NCBI GenBank assembly: GCA_949741915.1
Contig: CATJOM010000048.1
Span: 124,001-188,000 of the forward strand
Direction of reading: 5' to 3'
Origin: an uncultured Candidatus Melainabacteria bacterium
Lineage (GTDB): Bacteria; Cyanobacteriota; Vampirovibrionia; Gastranaerophilales; Gastranaerophilaceae
Length of the DNA: 64,000 bases
Each line of letters starts with the position of its first letter. The stretch's first letter is position 1. Below are positions 37,035 to 46,553 of the stretch, in pieces. The translations under genes and the position numbers were made by a program. A model generated the notes under the pieces. The model made no database searches, was not told the DNA's origin, and saw only the letters and a program-made list of their open reading frames with translations.

Positions 37035-37934
37035 CTAATTTCTATAGCCTGCCATTTTAGCATTTTGCTCTTTTTCAACTCTTAAATAATACCATGTATA
37101 ACACATTGTAGTAAAAGGAAGCAAAACATTTGCTGCAATAAATGATGTCCAAAAATCAAGAAGAAGCATCATTTCCTTGCCAGAGCCAGGTTCATAGCTA
37201 TTCATTAAAGTTTCTGTAAATATAAAAGTTTTAGAAAAACTTGCAACAATTTGCCCCCAAACAAGAGAAACCACGCCAATTAAAATGATTAACCCCCACA
37301 GAGGAAAATAATTTTTAATACTAAGGCCAAACGCTTTTATAATACTGTTAAATGGTGACAATTGCGGATTTAAAACAAATGTTTGCAAAGTGATTGTAAA
37401 CAATGGTGTAAGAACTATCATAACAATAGCCCCTGTGGTTAACGGCAAAATCAAGGAAGCAGCCATTGCATGAGGATTTTGCAAAATATTAGCCATGCTT
37501 CCGCCAGCAAATACAAATATTGATGCCAATAACAGCGCAGAAAGTATGAAGGAAACAACAAACATTAAAAGAAGATACGCAATATAATCACGGCTTCTTC
37601 TTTTAAACCCTTCAGAATAGTACTTAAATTCTTTTAATGGCTCGTTCTCAACAATTTGCTTTGAAATTAATACCAAAGCGCCTTGAATAAGTAAAAACCT
37701 CCAAAAGGCATGGCAAAATATTATAAGCCCTGCTACCATACACACAAGAAGGAGTGCTATATTTATATTTTGCGGATTTTTTGCAATTAAAATAGGGAAA
37801 AAACATAGAAAAATACCAATAAGCTGCCCCAGCAAAGGGTAGAACATAAATAATAAAAATTGCGGTATTTTCATAAAAAATGTAGAAAATGATTCAAAAA
37901 CTATTGTTAAAATTGATGCGCATTTTTTATGCAT
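37035..37934 (-). CDS. multi-pass membrane protein
   Basis: 299 residues with about six membrane helices (FYPLLGQLIGIFLCFFPILI; LLVCMVAGLIIFCHAFWRFL; IAYLLLMFVVSFILSALLLA; LPLTTGAIVMIVLTPLFTIT; LWGLIILIGVVSLVWGQIVA; a last one near 275). AGGG precedes the ATG. The overall layout recalls DUF-type glycerophosphoryl diester phosphodiesterase membrane domains and YihY-like proteins, but no diagnostic motif is present. Function unknown. Monocistronic as far as can be seen. Confidence 0.75.
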   Translation of the reverse strand: MHKKCASILTIVFESFSTFFMKIPQFLLFMFYPLLGQLIGIFLCFFPILIAKNPQNINIALLLVCMVAGLIIFCHAFWRFLLIQGALVLISKQIVENEPLKEFKYYSEGFKRRSRDYIAYLLLMFVVSFILSALLLASIFVFAGGSMANILQNPHAMAASLILPLTTGAIVMIVLTPLFTITLQTFVLNPQLSPFNSIIKAFGLSIKNYFPLWGLIILIGVVSLVWGQIVASFSKTFIFTETLMNSYEPGSGKEMMLLLDFWTSFIAANVLLPFTTMCYTWYYLRVEKEQNAKMAGYRN

Positions 37935-38052
37935 TTTTAAACCCTGTATTCTGCTTAACTATTCCAATTAGGATTAGTATAACATTTTTTATAAAAATAA
38001 AAATACGGAATCTGCATTATTATTAAGATATATTAAGTACCAGCCTAAACAA

Positions 38053-39168
38053 TTAAACTATTTTAAGATTGCTTTCTTTTTGAAGGTAGCTGTATTTATA
38101 ATAATACTCCTCAGGGTTTTCTTTGGCAGACAATATTAAGCTTTCAAGCTCAACAAACTTTTCTGCAAAAGTTGGATCAAACTGGCTTCCTGAGCATTTT
38201 TTAATTTCTTCAATAGCAATCTCATGGCTCAAGGCTTTTCTATATGATCTTGTTGATGTCATAGCATCGTATGTATCTGCAATTGCAACTATTCTTGAAG
38301 ATAAAGGTATCTCATCACCCTTTAGCCCGTCAGGATATCCTCTTCCATCCCATCTCTCATGGTGTGCTTTAAGCCAGCTTGAAATTCCTGAAAGTTTTTT
38401 AATACTCATTATCAATCTTTCAGAATTATTAGGATGCAACTTCATTACAGCAAATTCTTCATCAGTTAATTTCCCAGGCTTACATAAAATACACTGGGGA
38501 ATTGCAATTTTTCCAATATCATGAAGAAGACCAGCTGTTTCAATCTCCTCAAGAAGTGTTTCATTAAACCCTAGTTCTTTTGCCAAAATCAAAGAATACA
38601 ATGTCACCCTTAAAGAATGGCCATGGGTATAAGGATCTTTTGAATCAAGCGCTGATGATATTGATTTAATTGTTTTATAAAAAAGTTCTTTTAAATCCTT
38701 CAATATTGCAGACTTTGAGCTTGAAAGATTATATTTGTTTATACCGGTTTCAACAATTCTTGACAATTCCTCAGGCTCAAAGGGCTTTAATATATATTGA
38801 TAAAGATTACACTTATTTACGGCATCCGACAATATTTCAATATCTGCAAAACCTGTTAAAAGTATTTTTATAACATCTGGCGCTATTTCATTTACTTTCT
38901 CCAGAAATTCAGTACCCTCCATAATGGGCATTTTGTGATCTGACACAATAAGTGATATGCTATCAGCATTTGCCTTAAAAACTTCCAGGCCTTCAAGCCC
39001 GTTTGATGCAGTTAAGATTTTATATTTTCTATGAAAAGTTCTTTTTAAAAGCTGCAGATTATTGATTTCATCATCCACAAGCAAAATCGTATTTGCACTG
39101 CTTTGAATTCTGGCGCAAAGGATTTCATCCATTCCAACTATATTAAAATCTTTTTCCAGGTTAAGCAA
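38053..39168 (-). CDS. response regulator with HD-GYP phosphodiesterase domain
   Basis: 371 residues. A receiver domain (about 25-145) has acidic Asp32/Asp33, phospho-acceptor Asp77 in IVSDHKMP and Lys in ILKPFEPEE. An HD-GYP domain (about 165-355) has LLHDIGKIAIP, HHERWDGRGYPDGLKG (the GYP motif) and ADTYDAMTS. HD-GYP enzymes break down cyclic di-GMP, so this should link a phosphorelay signal to c-di-GMP level. TTG start with GAGGA 6 bases upstream. No partner kinase is adjacent; the kinase at the right edge is far away. Confidence 0.93.
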   Translation of the reverse strand: MLNLEKDFNIVGMDEILCARIQSSANTILLVDDEINNLQLLKRTFHRKYKILTASNGLEGLEVFKANADSISLIVSDHKMPIMEGTEFLEKVNEIAPDVIKILLTGFADIEILSDAVNKCNLYQYILKPFEPEELSRIVETGINKYNLSSSKSAILKDLKELFYKTIKSISSALDSKDPYTHGHSLRVTLYSLILAKELGFNETLLEEIETAGLLHDIGKIAIPQCILCKPGKLTDEEFAVMKLHPNNSERLIMSIKKLSGISSWLKAHHERWDGRGYPDGLKGDEIPLSSRIVAIADTYDAMTSTRSYRKALSHEIAIEEIKKCSGSQFDPTFAEKFVELESLILSAKENPEEYYYKYSYLQKESNLKIV

Positions 39169-39361
39169 AGTATTTCCTCAAAAAAGCTGGGTTACTATTC
39201 CATCTATCGACAGCTTTTCTAAATACTTTAATATTTTTTTCAATCAAAATCAATAATTCAAATATATGAATGATAGAATGAATATAAAAACTTATAACTG
39301 CATTACTAGATGTTAAAGAAATTAATAATATAAATATACATACATAATCAATTAAGTTTGC

Positions 39362-39787
39362 TTAAGAATTTCCAAAATAGCTGCAATCTACACTGTTCAT
39401 AAATTCGCCGCATGATTCTTCATTTGCCCTTGCAACCTGCAGTCTTGTTTCAACACTTGTCTGTTGTTGTTGGAGAAATTTTTCACTCGTATTTGCTCTT
39501 GCCATTTCCTGGTCTATTTGCCGCTGATACTCATTTTCAATCTGCTGCCTTTGCTTCATAACACTAGTATAATCATCAAGCGAAAGGTCATCATCAAAAT
39601 TTACATCAAGCGCCTGCAGTTCAGATTCCTGTCTATCAAGTATACGATTAATTAAATTTGAAGATTCCTGAGCAACTCTTGATAAAGTTTCAGATATCTG
39701 TGTTAATTTAAATTCCCACTCACTGACTTGTAATTTCCAAAAAAGACGCGATGTAAATACGGTTAAAAAATCTCTGTTTTTGCCCAT
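39362..39787 (-). CDS. coiled-coil hypothetical protein
   Basis: 141 residues; AAAGGA 6 bases before the ATG. It is almost entirely helical and Gln/Glu-rich (SRVAQESSNLINRILDRQES; MKQRQQIENEYQRQIDQEMA; FLQQQQTSVETRLQVARANE), hence a likely coiled coil. The C-terminus has two Cys (EESCGEFMNSVDCSYFG). No signal peptide or domain recognised. Stands alone. Confidence 0.65.
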   Translation of the reverse strand: MGKNRDFLTVFTSRLFWKLQVSEWEFKLTQISETLSRVAQESSNLINRILDRQESELQALDVNFDDDLSLDDYTSVMKQRQQIENEYQRQIDQEMARANTSEKFLQQQQTSVETRLQVARANEESCGEFMNSVDCSYFGNS

Positions 39788-39981
39788 CTTGCGTCCTTTC
39801 TAATAAATATACATATATATAAAGTATTTTTATGCATAAAAATTGCGTATTTTATATATATTAATTTAATATTTCTTAATAATTTGTTATTTGTTAAATA
39901 ACCCTTAGCCTGCAAGAGTTTTTGCTACCGCAGCATCGGCATTAAATTATACGAACGCTTATAAGATTGAGACTAAAATTC

Positions 39982-40719
39982 CTAAAAATTGCATTCACAG
40001 GCAGAATTTTTCTTGACATTTAATACCTTAAATCTTGCATTTAAGCCATCAATGGAAAGGATTTTATTTGTTAAAAGAGAGCCTTTGTTTATTATTAATT
40101 TTAAAATTTCCATACTTTGTACAGATGCTATAAGTGAAACAGCAGGCGAAACAACACCTTTTGCAACGCATGCATCTAAATTTGCATCAGGGAATATACA
40201 CCTTAGGCAAGCACTTTTATTTGGGATAATCGTCATCACCTGCCCGCTAAATTCCGTGACTCCGGCATGAATTAATGGTTTTTGCATTTTAAGACTAATA
40301 TCATTTAATAAAAATTTTGATTCAAAACTGTCAAAACAATCCACCACAATATCATAATTTTTTACAACATCATTATAATTATTATCATCCAGGCGGGTTT
40401 GGAATGTTTGTATTTCAACATCTTTGTTGTAATTTTCTATCCAATTTTTTGCAGATAATACTTTTGGTTTGTCTAAATAGCTTATAGTATGAATATATTG
40501 GCGGTTTAGATTTGACAATTCAACTTTATCATCATCAATAATACCAATATACCTGATTCCAAGCGATGCAAGATTTGCAATCACGGTAGAGGCAAGCCCC
40601 CCTGCACCGCATACAAGAACTCTTGCTTTAAATAGTTGCCTCTGTCCTTCTTTGTTAATCTCAGGAACAAGGATATTTCTATTATAGCGCTTAATATCAA
40701 AAATATTTTCTTTAGCCAT
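39982..40719 (-). CDS. E1-like adenylyltransferase (ThiF/MoeB/HesA family)
   Basis: 245 residues. The ATP-binding motif GAGGLASTVIANLASLG is followed by the acidic strand IIDDDKVELSNLNRQ, both characteristic. Zinc-binding pairs are CLRC (in SACLRCIFPDA) and CEC near the C-terminus (NSACECNF). Family members adenylate the C-terminal Gly-Gly of a small sulfur-carrier protein (ThiS, MoaD) for thiamine or molybdopterin synthesis. No carrier, thi or moa gene is nearby, so the pathway is open. The next gene upstream ends 7 bp before its start, so it is probably the last of a three-gene operon. Confidence 0.88.
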   Translation of the reverse strand: MAKENIFDIKRYNRNILVPEINKEGQRQLFKARVLVCGAGGLASTVIANLASLGIRYIGIIDDDKVELSNLNRQYIHTISYLDKPKVLSAKNWIENYNKDVEIQTFQTRLDDNNYNDVVKNYDIVVDCFDSFESKFLLNDISLKMQKPLIHAGVTEFSGQVMTIIPNKSACLRCIFPDANLDACVAKGVVSPAVSLIASVQSMEILKLIINKGSLLTNKILSIDGLNARFKVLNVKKNSACECNF

Positions 40720-40726
40720 TTTTCTT

Positions 40727-41311
40727 TTACCACATTTTTGGGTTATTACTTGTTGCAGATTTTATCAAGCGTCTCAGTTTAATATCTTGTGCTCTTGTAG
40801 TTTCATTTATATATAAAATTTTGTAATATTCTTTTTTATGCCAGATTTGTTTTTTTAGTTCTGCGATTTCATCATTGAGAATTTGCGTATTTTTCTTTAA
40901 TTCTTTTTTGCAGTTTCTATCATAGATTCTACATCTTTTTTTATCCATCTCATCAAGGCGAATGTATTTTGCTTCCATTTGCAGCACAAGAGGCCTAAGA
41001 GCCAGATATTCCTTTTTTCTTATCTCATCAAATTTATCAAGAGTACCTGTTTTTAATTCAAGTTCTTTAATATCAATATATTTATCTTGTCTTTCATTTA
41101 GTTTTTTTATGTAGTCATTATCTGTTATTTGATGAATTTTATTTACAACCTTGTTTAAAACAGCAGGTTTTTTAAACTGCAGACTCAGCTTATCAATACT
41201 ATGACAAGTTAAACCAACAGAAAAAACAGGTGCAGCTTGCAATAAGACTAAAAATCCCATAAAAAGTACAATATATTTTGAAATTCTTTTTTGTTTAACA
41301 GATTTTAACAT
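40727..41311 (-). CDS. secreted or anchored coiled-coil protein
   Basis: 194 residues from the ATG at 41311, which gives a proper signal-like N-terminus (basic KSVKQKRISK then YIVLFMGFLVLLQAAPVFSV); an ATG at 41356 would overlap the upstream gene by 28 bp. The rest is highly charged and helical (LNERQDKYIDIKELELKTGT; KYIRLDEMDKKRCRIYDRNC). Likely a periplasmic coiled coil. No family recognised. Middle gene between a GT-C-like membrane protein and an E1-like enzyme. Confidence 0.6.
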   Translation of the reverse strand: MLKSVKQKRISKYIVLFMGFLVLLQAAPVFSVGLTCHSIDKLSLQFKKPAVLNKVVNKIHQITDNDYIKKLNERQDKYIDIKELELKTGTLDKFDEIRKKEYLALRPLVLQMEAKYIRLDEMDKKRCRIYDRNCKKELKKNTQILNDEIAELKKQIWHKKEYYKILYINETTRAQDIKLRRLIKSATSNNPKMW

Positions 41312-41328
41312 ATCTACAATCTTTGCTT

Positions 41329-42894
41329 TTATTTCCAATCGATATTTGTTTCCCATTTATGTTTTTTATAATATTCATAATCACTTGTCGGTATTTTGGG
41401 ATTGTCAAGCTTAATATCATTTCTGATAAAAAGTCCGAAATTATTACTTGTAAGTACAAGTCTCCAGTTTTTATCAGCCATTAGGCGGGTAAATAATATG
41501 TCGCAAGATTTTTCAATTATCGCATAGTCAATATGTTGTCTGTAAAATTCCTCTTTCCAGTTCTGGCCCACATAAATAATACTCATCCTATCTAGCTGCT
41601 TTGGATTATAGGTTTCCTCGTATCGTCCATCCATAAATATAAAATTATTTGGATATAATTTATAAGCAAGAAAACTTCCAAAGTGAAAATTAGCAAACAA
41701 GTTGCCCTTTAGATTATTTATTTTCAAAAACTCAGCTTCAACATATGGGTAAGTTTTTATTGTTGTCTCTACTTTAGTCATTCTGAACGTAAACAAAAAA
41801 GAGACAAGTATTAAAAAATAAAGAAGTAGCTCCTTTAGGTTATTAAGCACATTAGGCATTTTTTTATTGAAAATTTTTGTATAAATATCATCATACATAA
41901 AGACACAGGCACAAAACGCAAAAAAGGTTAGTAGCCTTAAGGTTTTAAGGCTTAAAATAAACATAACAATTAAAACCAAAACCTTGGTTTTATCAAGATT
42001 TTTGTATAAATTAGTTATCCTTGCTTTAAAATCCACACCATCTGTATGTAAATATTTTTTTACAAGATAATATGTACCTATTAAAACCATAGCAAGTGCC
42101 CAAAGTTTGAATTTAAAAAATTTAAACAAGTGAATTTTGCTAAACAAAGGCTGCCATTCAGTAATATTAGGACGGCTGAGCGTTATTGCATGGAATAAAA
42201 AATATACATATTTAATTCCGTATGGATTTATAAACATAACGGCAAGTGAAACAAATAGTGCAATTACAAAAGGTTTAATTGGTTTCTTATTCAAAAACTC
42301 ACCAAAGATATATAAGGCCAAAAGCCCAAGTCCAGTAAAACATCCGCCATGGATATTAGACCAGACAAGCATAGTAGCGGGTAAAATCCAAAGAATTTTG
42401 TATGTTTTTTCAAGCCTTGCTTTTTCAAGCACATATAGCCAAATTGCAAAGAAAAGAAATGTAAAAAGCTGACATCTTAATGTTGCAAATGCAATGCTTA
42501 ATGAAGTTTGAATCAAAAGCATAAAGAATATAATATTAAAAGGGGCTGTTGTAAGAGGATTTTCAACATTAGGGCTTTTTTGTTTTCTTCTTAATAATAT
42601 TACCCTTGTTAATATAAAATAAGTTGCAAACAGTATTAATATTTTAAATACAAACAATCCAATTTCGCCAAATTTGTCCAAAATTGTGTAAAATATAAGA
42701 CTTGAACCCCATTCATGGTCAAACCATTGTCTTGTTGGGCCAAAAGATTGAAAGTCAAAATTCATAAGACTTCCTGTTTGAAAAAATGTTTTTCCAACAA
42801 TAAGTCTTGCCCAAAAATCAAAATCTACTTCCTTTGTTAATATGGAAAGAGTTGAAATATAGAGAAATAATGCGATATAAAAAAATATAACCAT
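41329..42894 (-). CDS. multi-pass membrane protein, possible GT-C glycosyltransferase
   Basis: 521 residues with about ten membrane helices. The first periplasmic loop holds DFDFWARLIVGKTFFQTGSL and QWFDHEWGSSLIFY. Acidic and aromatic residues placed after the first helix are typical of GT-C lipid-linked sugar transferases. A C-terminal soluble part contains FANFHFGSFLAYKL and NFIFMDGRYEETYN, frequent in a widespread uncharacterised family of this kind. Substrate unknown. It may mannosylate or glycosylate a surface polymer, but this is inference. Confidence 0.65.
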   Translation of the reverse strand: MVIFFYIALFLYISTLSILTKEVDFDFWARLIVGKTFFQTGSLMNFDFQSFGPTRQWFDHEWGSSLIFYTILDKFGEIGLFVFKILILFATYFILTRVILLRRKQKSPNVENPLTTAPFNIIFFMLLIQTSLSIAFATLRCQLFTFLFFAIWLYVLEKARLEKTYKILWILPATMLVWSNIHGGCFTGLGLLALYIFGEFLNKKPIKPFVIALFVSLAVMFINPYGIKYVYFLFHAITLSRPNITEWQPLFSKIHLFKFFKFKLWALAMVLIGTYYLVKKYLHTDGVDFKARITNLYKNLDKTKVLVLIVMFILSLKTLRLLTFFAFCACVFMYDDIYTKIFNKKMPNVLNNLKELLLYFLILVSFLFTFRMTKVETTIKTYPYVEAEFLKINNLKGNLFANFHFGSFLAYKLYPNNFIFMDGRYEETYNPKQLDRMSIIYVGQNWKEEFYRQHIDYAIIEKSCDILFTRLMADKNWRLVLTSNNFGLFIRNDIKLDNPKIPTSDYEYYKKHKWETNIDWK

Positions 42895-43004
42895 GCTTAC
42901 TACCTTTATTTTGATTAATATTATATCAAAAAAACTTGATGCCTGGATTTTTTTTGGTTATTATTGGTGTAGCAAAAATAATATTGGAGCAATTTTAAAT
43001 CCTT

Positions 43005-44039
43005 ATGGAAAATAAAATTTTAGAGATTAAAAAAAATGCAGCAGATGAAATCAATGCAGCTGGCAGCTTAAAAGATCTTGAAGAAATTAAAAATAAGTAT
43101 TTATCAAGATCATCTGAATTAAATAACTTAAAAAAAGGTCTCAAAGATATTGACCCAGCATTAAGGCCCAAAATAGGCTCTTTAACAAACGAAGTTTCAA
43201 AAGAGATTGAATCATTACTTAAAGAAAAAAATGAAAAATTTTATTTTGAAGAACTAAATAAAAAACTAATCTCAGAAAAAATTGACCCAACACTTGATGG
43301 TACATATATTAAAAAAGGCAGGGTGCATCCTTTAACTGCCACAATTAATGAAATCGTTGAAATCTTTGAGCACCTGGGTTTTTCATTGATTGAAAACCAA
43401 TATTCACCCGAGGTGGAGGTTGAAAAATATAATTTTGACCTTTTAAACACCCCAAAAGAACACCCTGCAAGAGATGTACAAGATACTTACTATGCACTTA
43501 ATGCAAAACATGTTGTCTTAAGAAGCCAGACATCAAATTCACAGGTGCGACAGATGGAAAACTCAAAACCGCCGATTAAATTCATCTCACCTGGAAGAGT
43601 ATATCGTAATGAGTCAGTAAGCGCCAGAAAAAATAATCTTTTCCACCAAATCGAAGGTTTGTGTGTTGATAAGAATATCAGGTTTACAGATTTAAAAGGC
43701 ACTCTGAATGAATTCATAAGGCTTTACTTTGGCTCCTCAAGGCCCACCAGATTCAGAAACAGCTTTTTTCCATTCACAGAACCCTCTGCGGAGGTCGATG
43801 TTCAATGTATTATGTGCGGTGGGAAGGGATGCGCAACATGTTCAGGAACAGGCTGGCTCGAAATTTTAGGCTCTGGCATGGTCGACCCTAATGTTCTAGA
43901 AGGCGTTGGAATTGATTCAAACATTTATTCAGGTTTTGCCTTTGGCATGGGCGTTGAAAGACTTACAATGTTAAAATACGCCATTGATGATATTAGATTA
44001 TTTTTCAATAACGATGAAAGATTTTTAAAACAATTTTAG
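43005..44039 (+). CDS. pheS: phenylalanyl-tRNA synthetase alpha subunit
   Basis: 344 residues, full length. The N-terminal coiled coil is followed by the class II catalytic domain: HPLTATINEIVEIFEHLGFS, motif 2 FISPGRVYRNESVSARKNNL, FHQIEGLCVDKNI, and motif 3 GFAFGMGVERLTMLKYAIDD. It carries a CxxC ... CxxC cluster (CIMCGGKGCATCSGTGW). Forms an alpha2-beta2 enzyme with PheT, whose gene does not follow here, so pheS and pheT are separated in this genome. No clear Shine-Dalgarno; GGAG lies 16 bases upstream. Confidence 0.95.
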   Translation: MENKILEIKKNAADEINAAGSLKDLEEIKNKYLSRSSELNNLKKGLKDIDPALRPKIGSLTNEVSKEIESLLKEKNEKFYFEELNKKLISEKIDPTLDGTYIKKGRVHPLTATINEIVEIFEHLGFSLIENQYSPEVEVEKYNFDLLNTPKEHPARDVQDTYYALNAKHVVLRSQTSNSQVRQMENSKPPIKFISPGRVYRNESVSARKNNLFHQIEGLCVDKNIRFTDLKGTLNEFIRLYFGSSRPTRFRNSFFPFTEPSAEVDVQCIMCGGKGCATCSGTGWLEILGSGMVDPNVLEGVGIDSNIYSGFAFGMGVERLTMLKYAIDDIRLFFNNDERFLKQF

Positions 44040-44130
44040 CTGACAGATTAATGAAATGTTAAATTTAGTCCCGTTGCATTAAAACAGTGGGGCTTTTGAT
44101 TATTGCAGACTAATAGATAATATCGACGGT

Positions 44131-44859
44131 TTAAAATCTTTCAACACCAAGCTTATCATAAAGATTTTTCTTATCAATAATTAAACCCGATGGCATATCA
44201 ATTTTTGCACCATTGTTAATTAAAATTTTTGCAAGCTCAAGATTATTTTTCTTTAGTGCTACATATAGTATGGTTTTTGAGGAAACAAGTTCTTCAAAAT
44301 TTACCTTTGCACCTTTTTCTATTAGCGCCTTAGCAAGTTCTGTGTTATTATTCTTTGCTGCCCAGAAAAGCACAGAATCAAAGCCTGTATTTGGGTCGGC
44401 ACCTTTATCTAAAAGCATTTGCGCTATTTCTGTTTTATTAAATTTTACTGCATAAAAAAGCGCATATTCTCCAAAATAATCAATATTGGGGCTCATTCCT
44501 GCCTTTAACATCAACGCCACATTATCTTTTTTATTCTTCTTTATTTGCCTTATAAATTCCTCACTAGTAAAGGGAATCTTTTTCTGAACCATTTCTTCTC
44601 TTGCAAGACGAATTTCTTCCTTTTGTTCTAGGGTCATCTCTCTTTTTCTTAATGGGATTTGTCCGCTAAAATTTGTAGGAAAGGGTGTTGAAAAATCAGA
44701 AGCAGAAAAATTATCAAACGAATATTTGCCAAATGTTTCATCAGTGTTTGATGCACAAACCCCCGCTTGTACACCAGCTATACCTACTGTAAAAATTATT
44801 CCTGCAAAAATTACAATCTTATTGATTTTTTGAAATATATTAAATAACAAGACCGCCAT
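44131..44859 (-). CDS. secreted ankyrin-repeat protein
   Basis: 242 residues from the ATG at 44859 (GGAG just upstream), overlapping fabG by 20 bp; an ATG at 44904 is possible but lies deep inside fabG. Hydrophobic N-terminal segment (KIVIFAGIIFTVGIAGVQAG), then about four ankyrin repeats from residue 100: VALMLKAGMSPNIDYFGEYA, IAQMLLDKGADPNTG, LAKALIEKGAKVNFEELV, LAKILINNGAKIDMPSG. Ankyrin repeats bind proteins. It may be periplasmic or membrane-anchored. Last gene after the fatty-acid cluster, likely co-transcribed by read-through. Confidence 0.8.
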   Translation of the reverse strand: MAVLLFNIFQKINKIVIFAGIIFTVGIAGVQAGVCASNTDETFGKYSFDNFSASDFSTPFPTNFSGQIPLRKREMTLEQKEEIRLAREEMVQKKIPFTSEEFIRQIKKNKKDNVALMLKAGMSPNIDYFGEYALFYAVKFNKTEIAQMLLDKGADPNTGFDSVLFWAAKNNNTELAKALIEKGAKVNFEELVSSKTILYVALKKNNLELAKILINNGAKIDMPSGLIIDKKNLYDKLGVERF

Positions 44860-45568
44860 CAACTCCAATAACCTGCCCTGTAATATATTCAGCATCAATC
44901 GCAAGAAATCTTACAGTCTTTGCAATATCTTCAGGCATTCCAAGTTTTTTCAGAGGAATTCTTTCTATTATCTTGTCCACAGGAAGTTCTTTTGTCATAT
45001 CCGTCTGTATAAAACCTGGTGCTACAGCATTCACACGAATATTTCTTGAAGCCAGTTCTTTTGACAATGCCTTAGTAAAACCTACCATACCAGCTTTTGC
45101 AGCAGAATAATTTGCCTGACCAGCATTGCCATATATACCTGAAACCGAAGCCATATTTACAATTGAACCACTTCTTTGCTTAATCATAATCTTTGAAACA
45201 GGTTGCGTTACAAAATAAGCAGAATTCAAATTAGTATTTATAACAGAAAGCCACTCATCTTCTTTCATGCGCATAAAAAGATTGTCGCGTGTTATGCCTG
45301 CATTATTAACAAGAACGTCAATTCTTTTGTATTCCTCAAAAATTTCATTAATTGCCACCTCAACAGCTTCCTTGCTTGAAACATCAAATTTCTTTGCAGA
45401 CGCATTTTGGCCAAGATTTTTTATTTCCTGAACTGTCTCATTTGCAGCTTCTTCATTGCCAGCATAATTTACAATTACATCACAGCCGGATTTTGCAAGC
45501 TCAATAGCGCAGGCTTTTCCTATACCTCTTGATGCACCTGTTACTAGTGCAATTTTATTATCAGTCAT
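44840..45568 (-). CDS. fabG: 3-oxoacyl-ACP reductase FabG
   Basis: 242 residues. Short-chain dehydrogenase using NADPH to reduce 3-oxoacyl-ACP in fatty acid elongation. Cofactor motif TGASRGIGKA; NNAGITRDN; catalytic Ser-Tyr-Lys in NMASVSGIYGNAGQANYSAA followed by K; C-terminal YITGQVIGVDGG. AAGGAG 6 bases before the ATG. It lies 19 bp after fabD. Confidence 0.96.
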   Translation of the reverse strand: MTDNKIALVTGASRGIGKACAIELAKSGCDVIVNYAGNEEAANETVQEIKNLGQNASAKKFDVSSKEAVEVAINEIFEEYKRIDVLVNNAGITRDNLFMRMKEDEWLSVINTNLNSAYFVTQPVSKIMIKQRSGSIVNMASVSGIYGNAGQANYSAAKAGMVGFTKALSKELASRNIRVNAVAPGFIQTDMTKELPVDKIIERIPLKKLGMPEDIAKTVRFLAIDAEYITGQVIGVDGGLVI

Positions 45569-45587
45569 TTCTTTCTCCTTATATATT

Positions 45588-46538
45588 TTAAGCGCTTAAC
45601 GCTTCCAATGTCAGCCTCAATGAAGCAGCATCAGATACATTATAGGTTTTTACATCCGGCGGACATATTTTTCTATTCAAACCACTTAAAACTTTACCAT
45701 TTCCAAATTCAACAAATGTGTCAACACCAAGCTCAAGTAATTTTTTAATTGATTGCATCCAATAAACACTTGAATAAATTTGCTCAGGCATTTTTTTTAT
45801 AAAATCTTCCGCATTCAAAGTCAATTCGCTATCAACATTAGTCACTACGGGAATATTGGCATTATTAATTTTAAGGGTAGTTAAAAAATCTTTAAACTTT
45901 TCGCCGGCAGACCTCATTAATTCAGAATGAAATCCTCCAGAAACTGCAAGCGGTACAACTCTTTTGGCACCAGCTTCTTTAATTAGATCATTTGCATAAT
46001 CAACTGCATCTTTTTCACCCGTTATAACAATCTGATTAGGTTCATTATAATTTGCAATGCTTACCAGTCCCTTACTTGAAGCTTGTTTTATGCACTCTTT
46101 TATCTTTTCTTCACTCAAACCTAAAATCGCACTCATTGCACCCGCTTTTGAAGATTCGCATGCTTCTTGCATTAAATCAGCTCTTTTTTGAATGGCTAAT
46201 AAAATATTATCTAAATCCATAACTCCTGAAGCATACATAGCAGAATATTCCCCAAGAGAATGTCCAAGAGCATAATCCGCTTTTATCTTGCCGCCAGAAA
46301 CTTCTTTAAATGCTTCAAGAGCAGCTATAGAAACAGCTAGTAAGCAGCTTTGAGTATTTGTGGTCAGCTTTAGCACTTCGTCAGGACCTTCAAAACACAT
46401 TTTTGACACATTCTTTTTAAGTACCATATCAGCCTTGCTAAAAACATTTTTTGCAGAAGCAAAGTTTTCAAACAAATCCAATCCCATGCCTGTACTTTGG
46501 GCGCCTTGCCCTGGGAATATAAAAGCAATTTTATTCAT
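45588..46538 (-). CDS. fabD: malonyl-CoA:ACP transacylase FabD
   Basis: 316 residues. Loads malonyl groups on acyl carrier protein. N-terminal IAFIFPGQGAQSTGMG, nucleophile Ser in GHSLGEYSAMYASG, Arg of the KRADLMQEA helix and the catalytic His in SGGFHSELM. AGGAG 6 bases before the ATG. It lies 15 bp after fabH in the operon. Confidence 0.96.
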   Translation of the reverse strand: MNKIAFIFPGQGAQSTGMGLDLFENFASAKNVFSKADMVLKKNVSKMCFEGPDEVLKLTTNTQSCLLAVSIAALEAFKEVSGGKIKADYALGHSLGEYSAMYASGVMDLDNILLAIQKRADLMQEACESSKAGAMSAILGLSEEKIKECIKQASSKGLVSIANYNEPNQIVITGEKDAVDYANDLIKEAGAKRVVPLAVSGGFHSELMRSAGEKFKDFLTTLKINNANIPVVTNVDSELTLNAEDFIKKMPEQIYSSVYWMQSIKKLLELGVDTFVEFGNGKVLSGLNRKICPPDVKTYNVSDAASLRLTLEALSA

Positions 46539-46553
46539 TGTTTTCTCCTGAAA

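Noticed and set aside
43005-44039. pheST operon
   Set aside because: No pheT follows; the next gene is on the opposite strand and encodes an ankyrin protein.
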